64,000 nt of DNA, taken from Kriegella aquimaris (lineage in GTDB: Bacteria; Bacteroidota; Bacteroidia; Flavobacteriales; Flavobacteriaceae). Of this stretch, positions 43,338-52,843 are shown piece after piece. The position numbers and the translations under genes are program-made. The stretch spans positions 868,001-932,000 of the forward strand of contig NZ_FNGV01000001.1 in assembly GCF_900103215.1 (NCBI RefSeq). The letters run 5' to 3'. Under the pieces are notes generated by a model. The model was not told where the DNA came from and did not search any database. It was given only the letters and a program-made list of their open reading frames with translations. Each line of letters begins with the position of its first letter. Positions within the stretch are counted from its first letter, which is position 1.

Positions 43338-44630
43338 ATGTCCAAAAAAACATCCCCAAAATCATTTTTTTCCGCTGCCTTTCTTATGCTTTCTATGGTA
43401 CTATTACCCAGCTGTGCAGCGCAGATTCAAACTCAGAATACGACAGAAATCAACCCAAATCAATTTAAAGGCTCCGATGTTCAACGTATTCAAGCGGCCA
43501 TCGGTGCAGCCACGGGTACCACCCATACGATTACCATTCCCTCAAGAAATGCTAACGGCACCAATGTCTGGGTAGTAGACCATGCCATTTTAGTACCCAG
43601 TAACATGAACATCTTACTTGATAACTGCACGCTGCAATTATCAGATAGCTGCCGCGATAATATGTTTAGAAGTAGTAATATTGGTCTTGGCATAACCAAC
43701 CCTACGTGGAACCACAACATAAACATAATCGGCATTGGCGACGCCTATTTAAAAGGGGCGACCAACCCCAGGGCAACAGGTGATGGTCATCGCCAATTGA
43801 CCTTAGATCCCGAAACCGAAAAAAAAGCGGGCAATTGGCGGGTCAGTTATGGCAGTGATGCCGGCAAAGAAGATATCAAGCAAAAAGGGGACTGGCGCAA
43901 TATCATGATCTTGATGGGTTATGTCGATGGCTTTAAATTAAAGAATGTTACTATTGAAAGTGCCCATGCCTGGGCCCTAAGTTTTGAACGAACCAGTAAT
44001 GCCGAACTATCGCATATTCGATTTGATTGTCCCGAAACCCAAATTATAAACGGCAAAGAAGTATTTGTTGCCAATAGAGATGGTATCGATTTACGCCACG
44101 GCTGTAAAAACTTTCGTATCGACAATATTTCAGGCGTTACGGGCGACGATTTTATCGCCATGTCGACCTTGGGTATCTATTCCGAAAATCCCGAAGGCGG
44201 CAGTATCAATTCCACCATGGTCACTTCCCGCACTTGGCACGGTCCGGAAGATGATACCGAGCAAATTTTTATTACCAACATCGTCTGTAAAAGCACGACA
44301 AGGGCGGTTGCCATTCGCGCAAACGATGTGGCCAGTATCAATAATGTGTTTATCGACGGCGTGATGTTCAGCGGAGGGTACAATACCATGCTTATAGGTG
44401 GAAAAGGCTACGGTCATGATTCAAAACCGGGGAAAATAAATAATATTCATGCCATGAATATTATCGGCGATGGCCAATCTCTGGTACAAATTGAGGAAGC
44501 TATTGCCGACTGTAGCATTAGTAATGGCGTTTATAAAGGGGACGGTGAGCAATTAATCAAATACAATAAAATTGATGCCTCCGAAACTTCCAATGTTATT
44601 TTAAATAATGTGATACAGCTTCAGAAATAG
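43338..44630 (+). CDS. GH28-like right-handed beta-helix lipoprotein
   Basis: 430 residues. The signal ends MVLLPSC (Cys26), so it is a lipoprotein. The body is a right-handed parallel beta helix: FKLKNVTIESAHAWALSFERTSNAELSHIRFDC, ANRDGIDLRHGCKNFRIDNISGVTGDDFIAMSTLG, TSRTWHGPED, FITNIVCKSTTRAVAIRANDVASINNVFIDGV. NRDGID and TGDDFIA stand where the polygalacturonase (GH28) motifs NTDG and GDD are expected; the SHG and RIK motifs are not evident. It probably acts on a plant or algal uronic polymer at the cell surface, but the catalytic set looks incomplete. Confidence 0.75.
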   Translation: MSKKTSPKSFFSAAFLMLSMVLLPSCAAQIQTQNTTEINPNQFKGSDVQRIQAAIGAATGTTHTITIPSRNANGTNVWVVDHAILVPSNMNILLDNCTLQLSDSCRDNMFRSSNIGLGITNPTWNHNINIIGIGDAYLKGATNPRATGDGHRQLTLDPETEKKAGNWRVSYGSDAGKEDIKQKGDWRNIMILMGYVDGFKLKNVTIESAHAWALSFERTSNAELSHIRFDCPETQIINGKEVFVANRDGIDLRHGCKNFRIDNISGVTGDDFIAMSTLGIYSENPEGGSINSTMVTSRTWHGPEDDTEQIFITNIVCKSTTRAVAIRANDVASINNVFIDGVMFSGGYNTMLIGGKGYGHDSKPGKINNIHAMNIIGDGQSLVQIEEAIADCSISNGVYKGDGEQLIKYNKIDASETSNVILNNVIQLQK

Positions 44631-44694
44631 GCGGCAGAAAAAAATTACCGCTACCTCCCCTACCGACCTAAGAATGACCAAAGCAACAAAAGCC

Positions 44695-44767
44695 GCCGCA
44701 GCTGCTTTTTTCTTGTACAACGGCATGCCGTCTTAATCCACTGCGGCTGATTTCCTAAACGGAAATC
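44695..44767 (+). other. structured G+C-rich spacer before the PLP decarboxylase
   Basis: GCCGCAG (44695-44701) can pair with CTGCGGC (44741-44747) across 39 bases that contain the palindrome CGGCATGCCG (44721-44730). Directly next to it GATTTCC (44749-44755) pairs with GGAAATC (44761-44767) over a 5-base loop. It may be a terminator region of the GH28-like gene or a leader element of the next gene. Confidence 0.4.
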
Positions 44768-44830
44768 CTTAACTTTAGCCCATGGTTTGGTGCTGGGTAA
44801 AAATTCAAAATAAATTTTTCCGGCTGTGCT

Positions 44831-46369
44831 ATGAACCGAGCCATTCTAACACACGAAGAGATACCTAAAAGTATGATTGAAAATCGAGAGAATCCGATAG
44901 CAATTAAAAAAGAAGAATTTAAAAAGCTAGGCTATCAATTAATTGACAGCATTGCCGATTTCATTGATTCCATTGAAGAAAGACCGGTCACTACCACTAA
45001 AACCCCGAGTGAATTACAAAAAACACTGGGCGATGCCCCGCTACCAACAAATGGCACTCCCGCTGGCGAACTGCTTACCAAAACGACCGACCTGCTTTTC
45101 AATAATTCTTTATTCAATGGCCATCCAAAATTTTTGGGGTACATCACCTCTTCGGCAGCTCCCTTGGGAGCCTTGGCCGATCTATTGGCTTCTTCGGTGA
45201 ATGCCAACGTCGGGGCGCATATATTAAGTCCGATCGCGACTGAAATTGAAAAGCAAACCGTCAAGTGGTTGGCTGAATTTATTGGTGTATCGCCCAATTA
45301 TGGCGGTATTTTGGTCAGTGGCGGCAATATGGCAAATTTCACGGCTTTTTTAGCGGCGAGAACGGCCAAAGCTCCAAAATCCATTAAAGAAGACGGTATT
45401 TCGAACGCCTCGGAAAAGCTGACTGTTTACTGCTCAAAATCAACCCATACCTGGATTGAAAAAGCAGCTATTTTATTCGGCTTGGGAACGAAATCAATTC
45501 GTTGGATACCCACCACTTCATCGAACCAACTGGACGAAAAGATTCTAGAAGAAACGATCAAAGAAGATATAAAAAACGGCTGTAAACCATTAATGGTCGT
45601 CGGAACGGCGGGTGACGTAAGTACAGGCGTGGTAGATAACCTAGCGGCAATTTCGAACCTTTGCAAAAAATACGATCTGTGGTTTCATATCGATGGTGCT
45701 TATGGAATTCCCGCGGCAGTTATTCCTGAATTACAGCGTATGTTCGAAGGCGTTTCAGAAGCGGACTCTATTGCGCTCGATCCTCACAAATGGCTATACA
45801 GTCCGCTAGAGGCCGGGTGTACGTTGGTCAAAGATCCACAGCATTTGATCGATACGTTTAGTTCGCATCCCGAATATTATAATTTTAGTAGTGTTGAAGG
45901 TGAAGTAGCGCAGAATTTCTATGAATTCGGATTGCAAAACTCCCGTGGTTTTAGAGCTTTAAAAGTCTGGCTAACGCTACAGCAAGTAGGCAGAAATGGC
46001 TATATAAAATTGATTAATGAGGATATTGAATTATCTAAACTATTACTGCTACAGGCCGAGAACCACGAAGAATTGGAAGCGATTGCCCAAAACCTGAGCA
46101 TTACGACGTTTCGGTATATTCCAAAGCATTATAAAAGTAGCGCAGGGCAGAAAGAGGACTATTTAAATGCGCTGAATGAAGCGCTATTAAACGATTTACA
46201 AATGGGTGGAGAAGTTTTTCTATCCAATGCCATTGTGAACGAAAAGTATTGCCTACGAGCTTGTTTTGTCAATTTCAGGACGTCACAAAAAGATATTGGA
46301 GAAATTATTGCCATCGTCGTAAAAGAAGGTAGAAAAACACACGAAAGGCTATCTCAAACCAAAGATTGA
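44831..46369 (+). CDS. PLP-dependent amino acid decarboxylase (group II)
   Basis: 512 residues (start could also be ATG 44873). Group II decarboxylase fold: FNGHPKFLGYITSSAAPLGALADLLASSVNANVG, GILVSGGNMANFTAFLAAR, HTWIEKAAILFGLG, FHIDGAYGIPAAV and DSIALDPHKWLYSPLEAGC with the PLP Lys near 320. The family includes aromatic L-amino acid, glutamate and aspartate decarboxylases; the sequence does not decide among these. It is a single gene, after a structured spacer and before a stem loop. Confidence 0.9.
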   Translation: MNRAILTHEEIPKSMIENRENPIAIKKEEFKKLGYQLIDSIADFIDSIEERPVTTTKTPSELQKTLGDAPLPTNGTPAGELLTKTTDLLFNNSLFNGHPKFLGYITSSAAPLGALADLLASSVNANVGAHILSPIATEIEKQTVKWLAEFIGVSPNYGGILVSGGNMANFTAFLAARTAKAPKSIKEDGISNASEKLTVYCSKSTHTWIEKAAILFGLGTKSIRWIPTTSSNQLDEKILEETIKEDIKNGCKPLMVVGTAGDVSTGVVDNLAAISNLCKKYDLWFHIDGAYGIPAAVIPELQRMFEGVSEADSIALDPHKWLYSPLEAGCTLVKDPQHLIDTFSSHPEYYNFSSVEGEVAQNFYEFGLQNSRGFRALKVWLTLQQVGRNGYIKLINEDIELSKLLLLQAENHEELEAIAQNLSITTFRYIPKHYKSSAGQKEDYLNALNEALLNDLQMGGEVFLSNAIVNEKYCLRACFVNFRTSQKDIGEIIAIVVKEGRKTHERLSQTKD

Positions 46370-46384
46370 AGCGTTATTAAATTA

Positions 46385-46411
46385 TCGACATATCACCAAA
46401 GTGATATTCGA
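46385..46411. terminator. hairpin after the PLP decarboxylase
   Basis: ATATCAC (46390-46396) pairs with GTGATAT (46401-46407) over the loop CAAA; TCGA on both outer sides (46385-46388, 46408-46411) extends the stem past one bulged C. It follows the stop codon by 16 bases but has no T-run, so an operator is also possible. Confidence 0.5.
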
Positions 46412-46525
46412 TATAAAAGCGCTATAAGCAAGTGTTTTAATTTTTAGGTGCTGCAATACCAAAGGAAACAAAAATTTCTTATTTTTAAAACAGCAACAAG
46501 AGCAACCCATAAACACTCCTCGACA

Positions 46526-47461
46526 ATGAAAAATTCATCAATTGCCCATAAAACCGGTTTAAGAAAGCGATTACGCAATGCGATATTGATTCCCCTGTTG
46601 TTAATCTTCGGGTACGCCCTACATGCTCAAATCGAATTTCCTGTAAACGTTGGCGTAAAACCCGAAAGCATTACAAAAGGGTTTAATGGCAATTACTATG
46701 TCACCCTTATGAATGGAAATGAAAGTGGTGATGGTGAACTGGTTGAAATATCTGAAAACGGGGTAAAAGTATTTGCAACGGGTTTTGATGAACCGAAAGG
46801 AATCGCTTTTGTTAATAATCATTTGTATTTCTCTGATGTAACCCGCGTCTGGAAAGTCGATAAAAAAGGCAAGGCAACCGTCTTTTTGAAAAAGGAAGAT
46901 TTCCCGCAAGAGGTATTGTACCTGAATGATGTGGCGGTCGATGCCAAAGGCAAGGGTATTTATATTGCCGATATGGGCGCTACAAAATATATGCGTGACG
47001 AAAATAACGCGCTTTGGCCCCTAGATAGCGAACAGGCCAAATTGGTACCCCAATCGGGCAGAATCTATCATGCGGACCTCAAAGGAAAAGTTACCATAAA
47101 ACAAGATACCTCACCCTTAATGTTAAATCCCAACGGTGTGGGAGTCGATAATGATGGAAATATTATGGTAGGCTCTTTTTTTCTGGGCAATTTTTTGGTG
47201 ACTCGAAATGGTGCGTTAACCCCGCTTAAAGGTCAATTTCGCGGTGCCGATGCAGTCGAACAAGATAGTAAGGGGGATTATTACATCAGTAGCTGGGCCG
47301 CTGGAGCCGTCTGGAAAATCGACGGAAAAACGGAAGAATCGACGGTACTGATCGATGGACTCAAGTCTGCCGCGGACTTCTATTTGGAGGAAGAAAAGGG
47401 ACGCCTACTGCTTCCCGATATGATGGCAGGTATGATCTATGCCGTTGAAATCAACAAGTAA
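46526..47461 (+). CDS. secreted SMP-30/NHL-type beta-propeller protein
   Basis: 311 residues from ATG 46526; a GTG at 46448 would put 26 residues before the signal peptide (RNAILIPLLLIFGYALHAQ). The mature protein shows propeller repeats: VKPESITKGFNGNYYVTLMNG, FDEPKGIAFVNNHLYFSDVTRVWKVDKKGKATVF, LNDVAVDAKGKGIYIADMG, LNPNGVGVDNDGNIMVGSFF. The pattern is close to SMP-30/gluconolactonase or NHL proteins. A lactone or sugar ligand is possible, but the metal ligands cannot be assigned. No neighbour is coupled to it. Confidence 0.78.
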   Translation: MKNSSIAHKTGLRKRLRNAILIPLLLIFGYALHAQIEFPVNVGVKPESITKGFNGNYYVTLMNGNESGDGELVEISENGVKVFATGFDEPKGIAFVNNHLYFSDVTRVWKVDKKGKATVFLKKEDFPQEVLYLNDVAVDAKGKGIYIADMGATKYMRDENNALWPLDSEQAKLVPQSGRIYHADLKGKVTIKQDTSPLMLNPNGVGVDNDGNIMVGSFFLGNFLVTRNGALTPLKGQFRGADAVEQDSKGDYYISSWAAGAVWKIDGKTEESTVLIDGLKSAADFYLEEEKGRLLLPDMMAGMIYAVEINK

Positions 47462-47507
47462 AACCTATTTAGAGCATTTAACGCTAGTGATGGCTCTACT
47501 TAAAGAA

Positions 47508-48113
47508 TCAAACCAATAGCGAATACGCATAGAGACCAATTGCAATACCAACGAACCCCGTTCCAATCATCAAATTGGTAAATAGTTGTTGCAATTTAAG
47601 GTTATCACTTATGATTAGGCCGACCACCCCAAAAACGATGCTTATTTGTAAAAACAGGAGACTAATATTGATTTTTGCAACCAAGTTAGCGTAGCTGGTC
47701 GAAATTTCTTCCCATTTTTTTAGTCCGACAATTTTTCCCATTTCACCATCCAAATCTTGAGACCATGATGATTTTGGAATATTTGCCGACCCCTCTAAAA
47801 TCTCTACTTTCTCTTCTTCGTACTTTAAAATTGCCATGTTGGTCTTTTCAAGCCTCTGTATCAAATCTTCCGAATTTCCATCTGCGACGACACCTGAGGC
47901 GAGAAGAGATTCTAAGTAGTCGCGCTGGTTTTCCTTCATAATCAGCTTGATGCTCTTGGCATTGTACCAATTTGAATAACTTACATGCTTGTAACTCGCT
48001 TTTGCTATTTCCTCTTCCCAATTATTCTTGATGACCTCCATTGCGGCCAACATTCCGACAATAACGATAATTATTACACCTCCTCTGTTTTCAATTTTAT
48101 TGCTTTTGCTCAT
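47508..48113 (-). CDS. membrane protein resembling DUF4337
   Basis: 201 residues. A membrane segment at about 12-27, a soluble helical part with NWEEEIAKASYKHVSYSNWYNAKSIKLIMKENQRDYLESLLASG, and two hydrophobic segments at about 146-166 and 177-200. The WYNAKSIK stretch and topology resemble DUF4337 proteins, whose role is unknown. It is alone on the minus strand, convergent with the beta-propeller gene. Confidence 0.55.
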   Translation of the reverse strand: MSKSNKIENRGGVIIIVIVGMLAAMEVIKNNWEEEIAKASYKHVSYSNWYNAKSIKLIMKENQRDYLESLLASGVVADGNSEDLIQRLEKTNMAILKYEEEKVEILEGSANIPKSSWSQDLDGEMGKIVGLKKWEEISTSYANLVAKINISLLFLQISIVFGVVGLIISDNLKLQQLFTNLMIGTGFVGIAIGLYAYSLLV

Positions 48114-48442
48114 GACTCTTTTTAGAAAAATAATTTGACCCTTCTGCTTTAGTTACTTAATCTGTACTATTTCAAAAAGCAACAAGAGATCCTTCTTGTA
48201 AAAGTAGTGATTTATAAGAATTAAGAAATACAAAAAGAACGAAAGATGCTGTCTAGAAGTCAATTGAAAGAACTTTCCTAATAAAAACAAGTCCACTTGA
48301 AAAGGTGATTCTCTTAGATGTCCCGTAATTCAACATAAAATAATTCGGGAAATAACCGCCTTTCCGTATAAAATATAAAATCACTATTTTCAAGAACTGA
48401 ACTGTAGCGAATCGACCAACTTTTTATAAACCGACCAAATTT
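48114..48442. other. 329-base gap without a gene
   Basis: A/T-rich space between the DUF4337-like gene (minus) and the BASS transporter (plus). It must hold both promoters, but I find no clear TTG/TAnnTTTG pair, tRNA or stem loop. Confidence 0.5.
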
Positions 48443-49321
48443 ATGATTGTCACACTTTTAACCAAGGTATTCTTACCATTATCGCTTGCCATAATTATGT
48501 TGGGCATGGGTATGACTTTAATCCCCGCAGATTTCACAAGAATTGTAACCTATCCGAAAGCCGTTCTCGTCGGTTTGACCAATCAACTTGTATTTCTGCC
48601 CATTATTGGGTTTTCATTGGCCATTGCTTTTGATTTAGATCCGACCATGGCCGTTGGCATCATGATTTTGGCCTGTTGCCCTGGCGGGCCCACTAGTAAC
48701 CTTATCACTCAAATCTGTAACGGGAACATTGCACTTTCGGTAACCTTGACGGCCATTGCCAGTTTTGCAAGCATTGTTACGATACCGATTGTACTGTCTA
48801 TGGCACTTGACTATTTTGGTTCCGGTTCCGGAGTAGTGATCAAATTACCCATAATGGATACCGTACTTCAGATTCTGGTTATCACGGTAATCCCCATTTC
48901 AATAGGGATGCTAATTCGAAAATATAGGCCGAATTTCGCAAAACGAATGGAGCGACCTATGCGAATTGCTTCCACTGTTATCTTTATTTTGGTCTTTATC
49001 GCGGTCATGGCGGCTAATTTTGAGCTAATGGGCAAAGCCATGAAAAGAGTCGGTTTGGTTACATTACTCTTAAATATTGGCACAATGGGTATCGGATATT
49101 TAACGGCAAGGCTCTTCAGTTTAAAATTAAAAAATGCGATATCAATTAGTGTCGAAAGCGGCATACAAAATGGTACTCTCGCCTTCGTTATTGCGACCAC
49201 CATACTGAACAATGTAGAGATGGGAATCCCCACCGTCGCCTATGCCATATGGATGTTTTTAACAGGCGGCATCTTAATGTGGAAACTAGGTAATAGAAAA
49301 GACATTCAGTTAGCGGACTAA
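48443..49321 (+). CDS. bile acid:sodium symporter (BASS) family transporter
   Basis: 292 residues with nine or ten membrane helices. Family marks are LSLAIIMLGMGMTLIPADFTRIVTYPKAVLVGL, VGIMILACCPGGPTSNLITQICNGNIALSVTLTAIASFASIVTIP (sodium-site region) and ISVESGIQNGTLAFVIATTIL. BASS proteins move bile acids, pantoate, glycolate or keto acids with sodium; the natural substrate is not predictable here. Confidence 0.9.
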   Translation: MIVTLLTKVFLPLSLAIIMLGMGMTLIPADFTRIVTYPKAVLVGLTNQLVFLPIIGFSLAIAFDLDPTMAVGIMILACCPGGPTSNLITQICNGNIALSVTLTAIASFASIVTIPIVLSMALDYFGSGSGVVIKLPIMDTVLQILVITVIPISIGMLIRKYRPNFAKRMERPMRIASTVIFILVFIAVMAANFELMGKAMKRVGLVTLLLNIGTMGIGYLTARLFSLKLKNAISISVESGIQNGTLAFVIATTILNNVEMGIPTVAYAIWMFLTGGILMWKLGNRKDIQLAD

Positions 49322-49434
49322 GGATTTTGAAGCGAAACCTTGCCAAAATAATTAGCGCACAAGACGTATAATAATCCTGAGATAATTACAGCTACCCCTT
49401 TTATAAACATGGAATACAATTATCATTACTATTG

Positions 49435-49442
49435 TATATTTG
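49435..49442 (+). promoter_or_regulatory. -7 box TATATTTG upstream of the first Gfo/Idh/MocA gene
   Basis: TATATTTG fits the -7 consensus 128 bases before ATG 49571, leaving a long leader. No clear -33 at the standard spacing. Confidence 0.35.
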
Positions 49443-49570
49443 ATAGTTTTTACATAGTTAATAGGATTTTCTTTGGGTAGTTGAAAACGGTTTAATTAAA
49501 GGCTATTCTTTTATCCATTTTCAAAAAACAGCTGAACAATCATTTTTCAAAAAATATAAAAGAGCAATAC

Positions 49571-50740
49571 ATGAAGGACAATAGACGTAATTTCTTAAGA
49601 AAATCTTTTTCTACAGCCGCAGGGATGGCAGCGGCCACAATGCTGCCCACGAGTTTGTTCGGTAACGACCTCCACAATACCTCCCGCCCCGATGAAATTA
49701 TCCTTAAGCCCGAAAAGCGTTCGAAGCCCAAAGAATCCATTCGATTTTCGGTGATAGGTCTTAATCATGGTCATATCTACGGTATGGCGCAGACATTGAT
49801 TGCCGGTGGTGGTGAAATGGTCGCCGTTTACGCCAAGGAACCCGATTTATTATCGAATTTTACGAAGCGTTTTCCTGACGTTAAGGTAGCCAAGAGCGAA
49901 GCTGAAATTATTGAAGATAATTCCATTCAATTGGTGGCCAGTGCATCGATTCCTATCGAACGCGCTCCCTTGGGCATTCGCGTCATGCAATCGGGTAAAG
50001 ATTTTATGAGCGATAAGCCCGGTATTCTCACTTTTGAACAATTTGAGAAAGTAAAAAAAGTCCAGAAAAAAACAGACCGTATTTATTCGATTATGTATAG
50101 CGAGCGATTAGGAAATCCTGCATCCATAAAGGCAGGTGAACTGGTACACAGCGGAGCAATTGGAAAGGTTGTTCAGACCATTGGTCTAGGACCACACCGC
50201 ATGCGACCCGAAACACGTGCCGATTGGTTTTTTGACCCTAAAAAAGCTGGGGGCATACTTTGCGATATCGGTTCGCACCAAAGCGATCAATTTCTTTATT
50301 ATACCAATTCTAAAGAGGCCCAGGTCAATTTCTCCCAAACAGGAAATTTTAGCACTTCGGAATACCCCGATTATCGCGATTTTGGAGATATGAGCTTACG
50401 GAGCGGACATGCTACCGGCTATGTACGAATTGATTGGTTTACACCTGACGGTTTAGACACTTGGGGCGACGGCAGAACATTCATTTTAGGAACGGAAGGC
50501 TATATCGAAATGCGAAAATATATAGATATCGCCGGTCGTGAGGGAGGCAATCATTTATTTCTTGTTACCCAAAAGGAAACAAAATATTACGATTGCACGA
50601 ACATACATATGCCATATGGTGAACAATTGGTCAGTGATGTGGTCAATCGAACGGAAACGGCAATGACGCAAGACCATTGTTTTCTTGCTACCGAATTGGC
50701 TTTGGCCGCTCAAAAAAACGCATTTCAGTTGAATGTTTGA
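49571..50740 (+). CDS. Tat-exported Gfo/Idh/MocA oxidoreductase
   Basis: 389 residues. The N-terminus NRRNFLRKSFSTAAGMAAATMLPTSLFG is a twin-arginine signal. A Rossmann domain follows (SIRFSVIGLNHGHIYGMAQTLIAGGGEMVAVYAKEPDLLSNF), then the substrate domain with AGGILCDIGSHQSDQFLYY. The family oxidises or epimerises sugars with NAD(P); Tat export implies folding with cofactor before transport. The GLNHGH loop differs from the usual GxGxxG. A sugar acid or inositol substrate is likely but unproven. Confidence 0.88.
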   Translation: MKDNRRNFLRKSFSTAAGMAAATMLPTSLFGNDLHNTSRPDEIILKPEKRSKPKESIRFSVIGLNHGHIYGMAQTLIAGGGEMVAVYAKEPDLLSNFTKRFPDVKVAKSEAEIIEDNSIQLVASASIPIERAPLGIRVMQSGKDFMSDKPGILTFEQFEKVKKVQKKTDRIYSIMYSERLGNPASIKAGELVHSGAIGKVVQTIGLGPHRMRPETRADWFFDPKKAGGILCDIGSHQSDQFLYYTNSKEAQVNFSQTGNFSTSEYPDYRDFGDMSLRSGHATGYVRIDWFTPDGLDTWGDGRTFILGTEGYIEMRKYIDIAGREGGNHLFLVTQKETKYYDCTNIHMPYGEQLVSDVVNRTETAMTQDHCFLATELALAAQKNAFQLNV

Positions 50741-50852
50741 TTTTGTAGTACCAGTAGTTAGTCTATCAACAAACGAGAAAAATAGTACAGGCACTTTAGC
50801 TTCTATCTAGGCCATGTCCCTGTTTATAGGTATTCGACACCTAACTTTTTCT

Positions 50853-50860
50853 TATATTTG
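50853..50860 (+). promoter_or_regulatory. -7 box TATATTTG before the alpha/beta hydrolase gene
   Basis: TATATTTG lies 60 bases before ATG 50921. It overlaps a TTG at 50858 that could be misread as a start, and so supports the ATG. Confidence 0.5.
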
Positions 50861-50920
50861 AGTAGCCCCCAAATACTAAAACTGGAGTGCAGTTTTATCG
50901 ACAAATCAAAGTATAGCTCC

Positions 50921-51964
50921 ATGAAACCTAATTTCAGTATTCTGCTATTTCTTTTTCTCGGTGTCGTTTCGGTACTAGCACAACCGCGACCGATCAATGA
51001 GGAAAATTTTGTTGAAATCGGAGGAATAGAACAATGGGTTACCATTAAAGGAGACGATGTCAGTAAACCTGTGGTTTTGCTTATTCACGGCGGCCCCGGA
51101 AATGCAATCAGTCCGTACGCCGAAGCTATTTATGGCACTTGGGAAAAGGATTTTGTTTTGGTAAATTGGGACCAAAGAGGTGCCGGAAGAACCTATGGCC
51201 GAAATAGCCCGGCCAAACTGACCGAAGACTTTTATATCGAAAATCCCATAACTGTAGCAGAAATGACGGCAGATGGAATCGAACTTACCAAATATCTCAT
51301 CAAGCATCTTCAGAAACAAAAAATTACCATTATTGGAACTTCATGGGGTTCGATTCTTGGTATTTCCATGGTTTCAAAACAGCCTGAATTGTATGATGCC
51401 TACATTGCAAACTCTCAATATGTGGGCTATCCGGATAACCTTATAAACGCCTACCAAATCGTCTCTAAAATGGCCAAAAACGCTGAAGACACCGAGGCCA
51501 TATCGGCACTACAAACACTAGGAAAACCTCCCTACAGTAGCGCTAAAAATTCGGGGCAATTACTGCGCATTATAAAAAAATACGAACGTAAAAACTCGGT
51601 TCCCGCGCCTGATGAATGGTCAAAACCGGCACCTCAATATGACAATGACATCGATTCAAAAAATAGGTATGATGGTGACGATTACTCGTTTATAAACGCA
51701 ATGGGCCATGAAATACTCGGAATAAAACCAATGCTAGCGGAGATTGACCTGAATCACAACAATCTCGAATTTAAGATTCCTGTTTACTTTGTTCAGGGCA
51801 AAGAAGATATAGTAACGTCAAAGGAGATCAACAAGCCGTATTTTGATAAAATCAAAGCGCCGGAAAAAGAATACTTTTTGTTGCCGGGTGCGGGTCATGG
51901 CCAAAATCAAGCTGTTGTTGACAAACAATACGAACTTTTGAAACGTATTTATCATGTAGAGTAA
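50921..51964 (+). CDS. secreted alpha/beta hydrolase, proline iminopeptidase-like
   Basis: 347 residues from ATG 50921, giving a clean signal peptide (FSILLFLFLGVVSVLAQ). Alpha/beta fold: LLIHGGPGNAISPYAEAI (oxyanion HGGPG), LVNWDQRGAGRTYG, IIGTSWGSILGISM (nucleophile Ser in GTSWGS), PVYFVQGKEDIVT (Asp) and LPGAGHGQNQ (His). HGGPG and WDQRGAGRT are typical of prolyl aminopeptidase (S33) relatives, but the substrate is open. Single gene with its own -7 box. Confidence 0.88.
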   Translation: MKPNFSILLFLFLGVVSVLAQPRPINEENFVEIGGIEQWVTIKGDDVSKPVVLLIHGGPGNAISPYAEAIYGTWEKDFVLVNWDQRGAGRTYGRNSPAKLTEDFYIENPITVAEMTADGIELTKYLIKHLQKQKITIIGTSWGSILGISMVSKQPELYDAYIANSQYVGYPDNLINAYQIVSKMAKNAEDTEAISALQTLGKPPYSSAKNSGQLLRIIKKYERKNSVPAPDEWSKPAPQYDNDIDSKNRYDGDDYSFINAMGHEILGIKPMLAEIDLNHNNLEFKIPVYFVQGKEDIVTSKEINKPYFDKIKAPEKEYFLLPGAGHGQNQAVVDKQYELLKRIYHVE

Positions 51965-52018
51965 AAAACACGGGCGTACGGCATTAGAGTCGTCGTGCAG
52001 CGATCAATATGGCGAATT

Positions 52019-52642
52019 ATGGAAAGAAACAAGAACAGGTTCTTGGGTTTGGCAGGAGTAGCAGGTCCGGTTCTATTTATTTGTACCACTATTATAGCAG
52101 CAAGCTTAAGTTCCGATTATAATCACATATCACATTTTATTAGTGAACTCGGGGCGACCGGAACGCATACGGAACAATTGATGAACTTTGCCGGTTTTGT
52201 TCCTTCCGGTATTTTGATAGCCCTCTTTGGAATTGCACTTCTTTTGCATTTGACAAAAAAACCAATCCATATCATCGGTTCTACACTCCTTATAGTTTTT
52301 GGCACTGGCATGGCCATTGCCGGCTTATTTTCATGTGACCAAGGTTGCCCACCCGATGGATCTCTTGAGTCGATCATTCACGATCGCGTATCTGCCATTA
52401 CCTTTATGTCTGCCATTACAGGAATTTTACTATTGGGATTTTCGTTCAATCGCACCTCCGCTTTTGAAAAATTTCGACGCTACTCTGTAATAACCGGTAT
52501 CCTGTCATTGGCACTATTACTAATTATGATCAGTTCTTTTGAATCTAGAAACTTGACCGGCCTATGGCAACGTTTGTTGCTGTTATCACTTTTCTTGTGG
52601 ACCTCACGAATCGGTCTCCATATATTTAAGAACACGAAATAG
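52019..52642 (+). CDS. DUF998 membrane protein
   Basis: 207 residues from ATG 52019 (GTG at 51995 in the same frame is less likely). Six membrane segments. GVAGPVLFICTTIIAASLSSDYNHISHFISELGATGTHTEQLMNFAGFVPSGILI and FSCDQGCPPDGSLESIIHDRVSAITF are the DUF998 landmarks. Function unknown. It follows the hydrolase gene by 54 bases and may be in the same transcript. Confidence 0.82.
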   Translation: MERNKNRFLGLAGVAGPVLFICTTIIAASLSSDYNHISHFISELGATGTHTEQLMNFAGFVPSGILIALFGIALLLHLTKKPIHIIGSTLLIVFGTGMAIAGLFSCDQGCPPDGSLESIIHDRVSAITFMSAITGILLLGFSFNRTSAFEKFRRYSVITGILSLALLLIMISSFESRNLTGLWQRLLLLSLFLWTSRIGLHIFKNTK

Positions 52643-52843
52643 TAAGGTTGTCGCTTTCTGAAGATAGCAATGCCGACAGCCCATACTGAACGAGAAGAAT
52701 AAACAGAGGCTCAACAGAATGCAAGCCTTTGAGGCTTATTTAATTAGGAAATTACATAGAAATCGACCATAAAAATGAAAGGTGGGTTGTTTTTGTATAA
52801 ATTTATAAACTTCAAAACATGACCACCATCAAAATAAAAAACC

